64,000 bases of DNA from Nansenia antarctica (lineage: Eukaryota; Chordata; Actinopteri; Argentiniformes; Microstomatidae): positions 11,075,167 through 11,139,166 of the forward strand of contig OZ022349.1 of assembly GCA_963989245.1 (NCBI GenBank), given 5' to 3'. The first letter of the stretch is position 1. Every line of letters begins with the position of its first letter. Positions 57,924 through 64,000 of this stretch are shown piece by piece. A program made the position numbers and the translations under genes. The notes below the pieces were generated by a model. It did not search any database and had not been told where the DNA came from. It worked only from the letters and a program-made list of their open reading frames with translations.

Positions 57924-58080
57924 CAGGAGATGCTAGTGGAGGCAGAAATCAGAGGACGGGCTCATTGTAATGCATGAGATGGAATAGGAAATGGTATCAT
58001 ATGTTGGATATCATTCCTCATTCCATTCCATGTAGTACAATGAGCCCGTCCTCCGATTTCTGCCTCCATCAGCCTCCCCC
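57924..58080. repeat. fold-back repeat, copy 16 (near full length)
   Basis: One of the most complete copies (157 bp), with both arms and both interior halves (GCTCATTGTAATGCATGAGA, TTCCATGTAGTACAATGAGC). Confidence 0.85.
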
Positions 58081-58737
58081 GTCTAGAACGGCCCAAAATG
58101 TATTATTATTATTATTATATTTGTCGGGACCCAGAGCTGTAAAATACTAGCATAAACTCTGCTTGACTCATCAGAGACGGTCTCTTCATGCCACACTAGA
58201 AATCATTACAAAGCTATACGTCACCTAAAGCTCTTTCAAAAAACCATTAGACCGACCGTGAGATAGACGGCTAGAGAGAATGTCAACTGTGGTTTAACTG
58301 CATAGCATTCTGGTTTGATGGTGCACATTTCTAGTATTGTACATGTTCAAGTTATCATGTGCCATGCCAAAAGGCCAGGGGGCTGTCAAGACATACATTT
58401 AGCCTGCTAGGCTAGGCTAATCACAAATACAACTCATTCGCACATGTAGCATATGAGCTGACTACCACAGAGAGTGTACATTGTGGCCTCTGAGTTTGAC
58501 AGTGTGTACTTCGTAGTGTACTTTGCCGTGTACTTCCATTTGTAGTGTGCTTAGTGGCCTCTGAGTGTATCCCATGAGTGTCTGTGCACGGTGTGCAACA
58601 GAGGAACGCAGTGGCAGCACGATAACAAGACATGTAGGAGCAGCCACATACAGTAGTAGAACTAGGCACAGAGAGAGAGAGAGGGCTGATACAGCAGCCT
58701 TATAGAAACTATAGTACATTAGAATAACCTTGCACGC

Positions 58738-58829
58738 CAGTAGAGGCTGGTGGAGGTAGAAGTTGGAGGAGCCAGCCCAAAAATCCTCAGCCGGCCCATC
58801 CTCCGATTTCTATCTCCATCAGCCTCTGC
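58738..58829. repeat. fold-back repeat, copy 17 (short)
   Basis: Both arms (GAGGCTGGTGGAGGTAG, TATCTCCATCAGCCTC) with a diverged short centre. Confidence 0.75.
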
Positions 58830-59134
58830 AGTTGCACACATACATACATACATACATACATACAGTACATACATGTATGTACACCCTGACATTGTGGAAA
58901 AGACAACCACTACAGGAGCTAGCCCCTACATAGCCCTGGTATGGCTAGCCTCCTATGCTGTGGTGATGCTGTAACCACATATCAGGGCTAGCTACTACAG
59001 GACACAGTTACTAACTCAATAACACTATACAGTTACAGCATAGAGTATATATCTGGCGTTTGCTATATAGAGACGGGAGTGGGGACCATCGTGAGGTGGA
59101 AGGTCGATCCTGTCAGTGTCTACACAGAGAAGAG

Positions 59135-59270
59135 CAGGGGAGGATGGTGGAAGTGAGAATCGGAGGCCGGGCTCATCGTAAGGCGCCGAACGGAATAAAG
59201 AATGGTACCATTCCTCGTTCCATTCCACACATGACAATGAGCCCGTCCTCCGATTTCTATCTCCACCAGT
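59135..59270. repeat. fold-back repeat, copy 18
   Basis: Arms CAGGGGAGGATGGTGG and ATTTCTATCTCCACCAG; the left half carries several CpG substitutions. Confidence 0.78.
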
Positions 59271-59630
59271 CAGAGAGGAGGGGAGACTGGTCCGAATAGA
59301 GAGTAGAGGGGCGATCCTGTGTGCTGGTGGGTGCATCTGAACCCAGTGTGTTCTGAATGTGGAAACCTGGATGCAGGCAGCAGCTCTCCACGGTGCCGTG
59401 ATTGGTGGGTGGAGGAACTATGGACCGGTACTGTTCAGGAGGGTGGAGGGTGCTGTGTTAGAAGCCCCTGAGTGGACGAGAGCTGGTGCAAGTGAAGTCC
59501 CTCCTTCCCCCCTTTCCTCTCCCCTCAACCCTCCTGCTTAAGACCACAACCAGTGGGAATTGACTTCATGTCTGTCTGTCGGATCATCTGTCAGTCCATC
59601 CTTCCATCTGTATGTCCGTCAGTCAGTCAG

Positions 59631-64000
<4,370 letters not shown>

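Larger units (their letters stand above)
56920..59630. other. probable katnip 3' UTR / intergenic
   Basis: No coding exon on either strand. On the minus strand AATAAA motifs (complement of 57055-57064) would give katnip a 3' UTR of about 2.6 kb. It contains fold-back copies 16, 17 and 18 and a CATA array at 58842-58872. Confidence 0.4.

Overview
This is a vertebrate nuclear window, most likely from a ray-finned fish of the salmon/pike lineage (Protacanthopterygii). All seven genes are spliced, with GT-AG introns, long CA/GT microsatellites and many short DNA transposons. A fold-back repeat with arms like CAGGGGAGGCTGGTGGAGG recurs about 19 times, and one tRNA-derived SINE resembles the salmonid HpaI family. 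The lineage call is inference; the exon structures are read directly from the sequence.

Layout, left to right. (1) 1033-2141, minus: a small three-exon single-pass membrane protein of 187 aa, possibly GFY-like. (2) 6145-12689, minus: a complete 11-coding-exon sodium/neurotransmitter symporter family gene, best matched to SLC6A16 (694 aa). (3) 17740-29982, plus: an EPS8-like actin-signalling adaptor, best matched to EPS8L1 (18 coding exons, 660 aa). (4) 32944-40059, minus: LUC7L, a U1-snRNP splicing factor (10 coding exons, 393 aa). (5) 41665-48711, plus: FAM234A (11 coding exons, 556 aa), head to head with LUC7L as in human 16p13.3. (6) 52596-54227, plus: COX6B1, the intermembrane-space subunit of cytochrome c oxidase (86 aa). 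(7) 59631 to beyond 64000, minus: the last eight exons of KATNIP, the katanin-interacting ciliary protein. For every gene the exon phases join without a frameshift, so all appear functional.

The genes do not form a pathway. The interest is evolutionary: the order combines genes that in human lie on 16p (LUC7L, FAM234A, KATNIP) and 19q (SLC6A16, EPS8L1, COX6B1, and GFY if the first gene is correctly assigned).

Introns and intergenic DNA carry Tc1/mariner elements with TA duplications, hAT-like elements (one with an exact 8-bp duplication), SINEs, nested insertions and minisatellites. Several minisatellites are pyrimidine-rich on the transcribed strand and abut 3' splice sites. I found no CRISPR array, operon, stand-alone tRNA/rRNA gene or clearly new multi-gene system.
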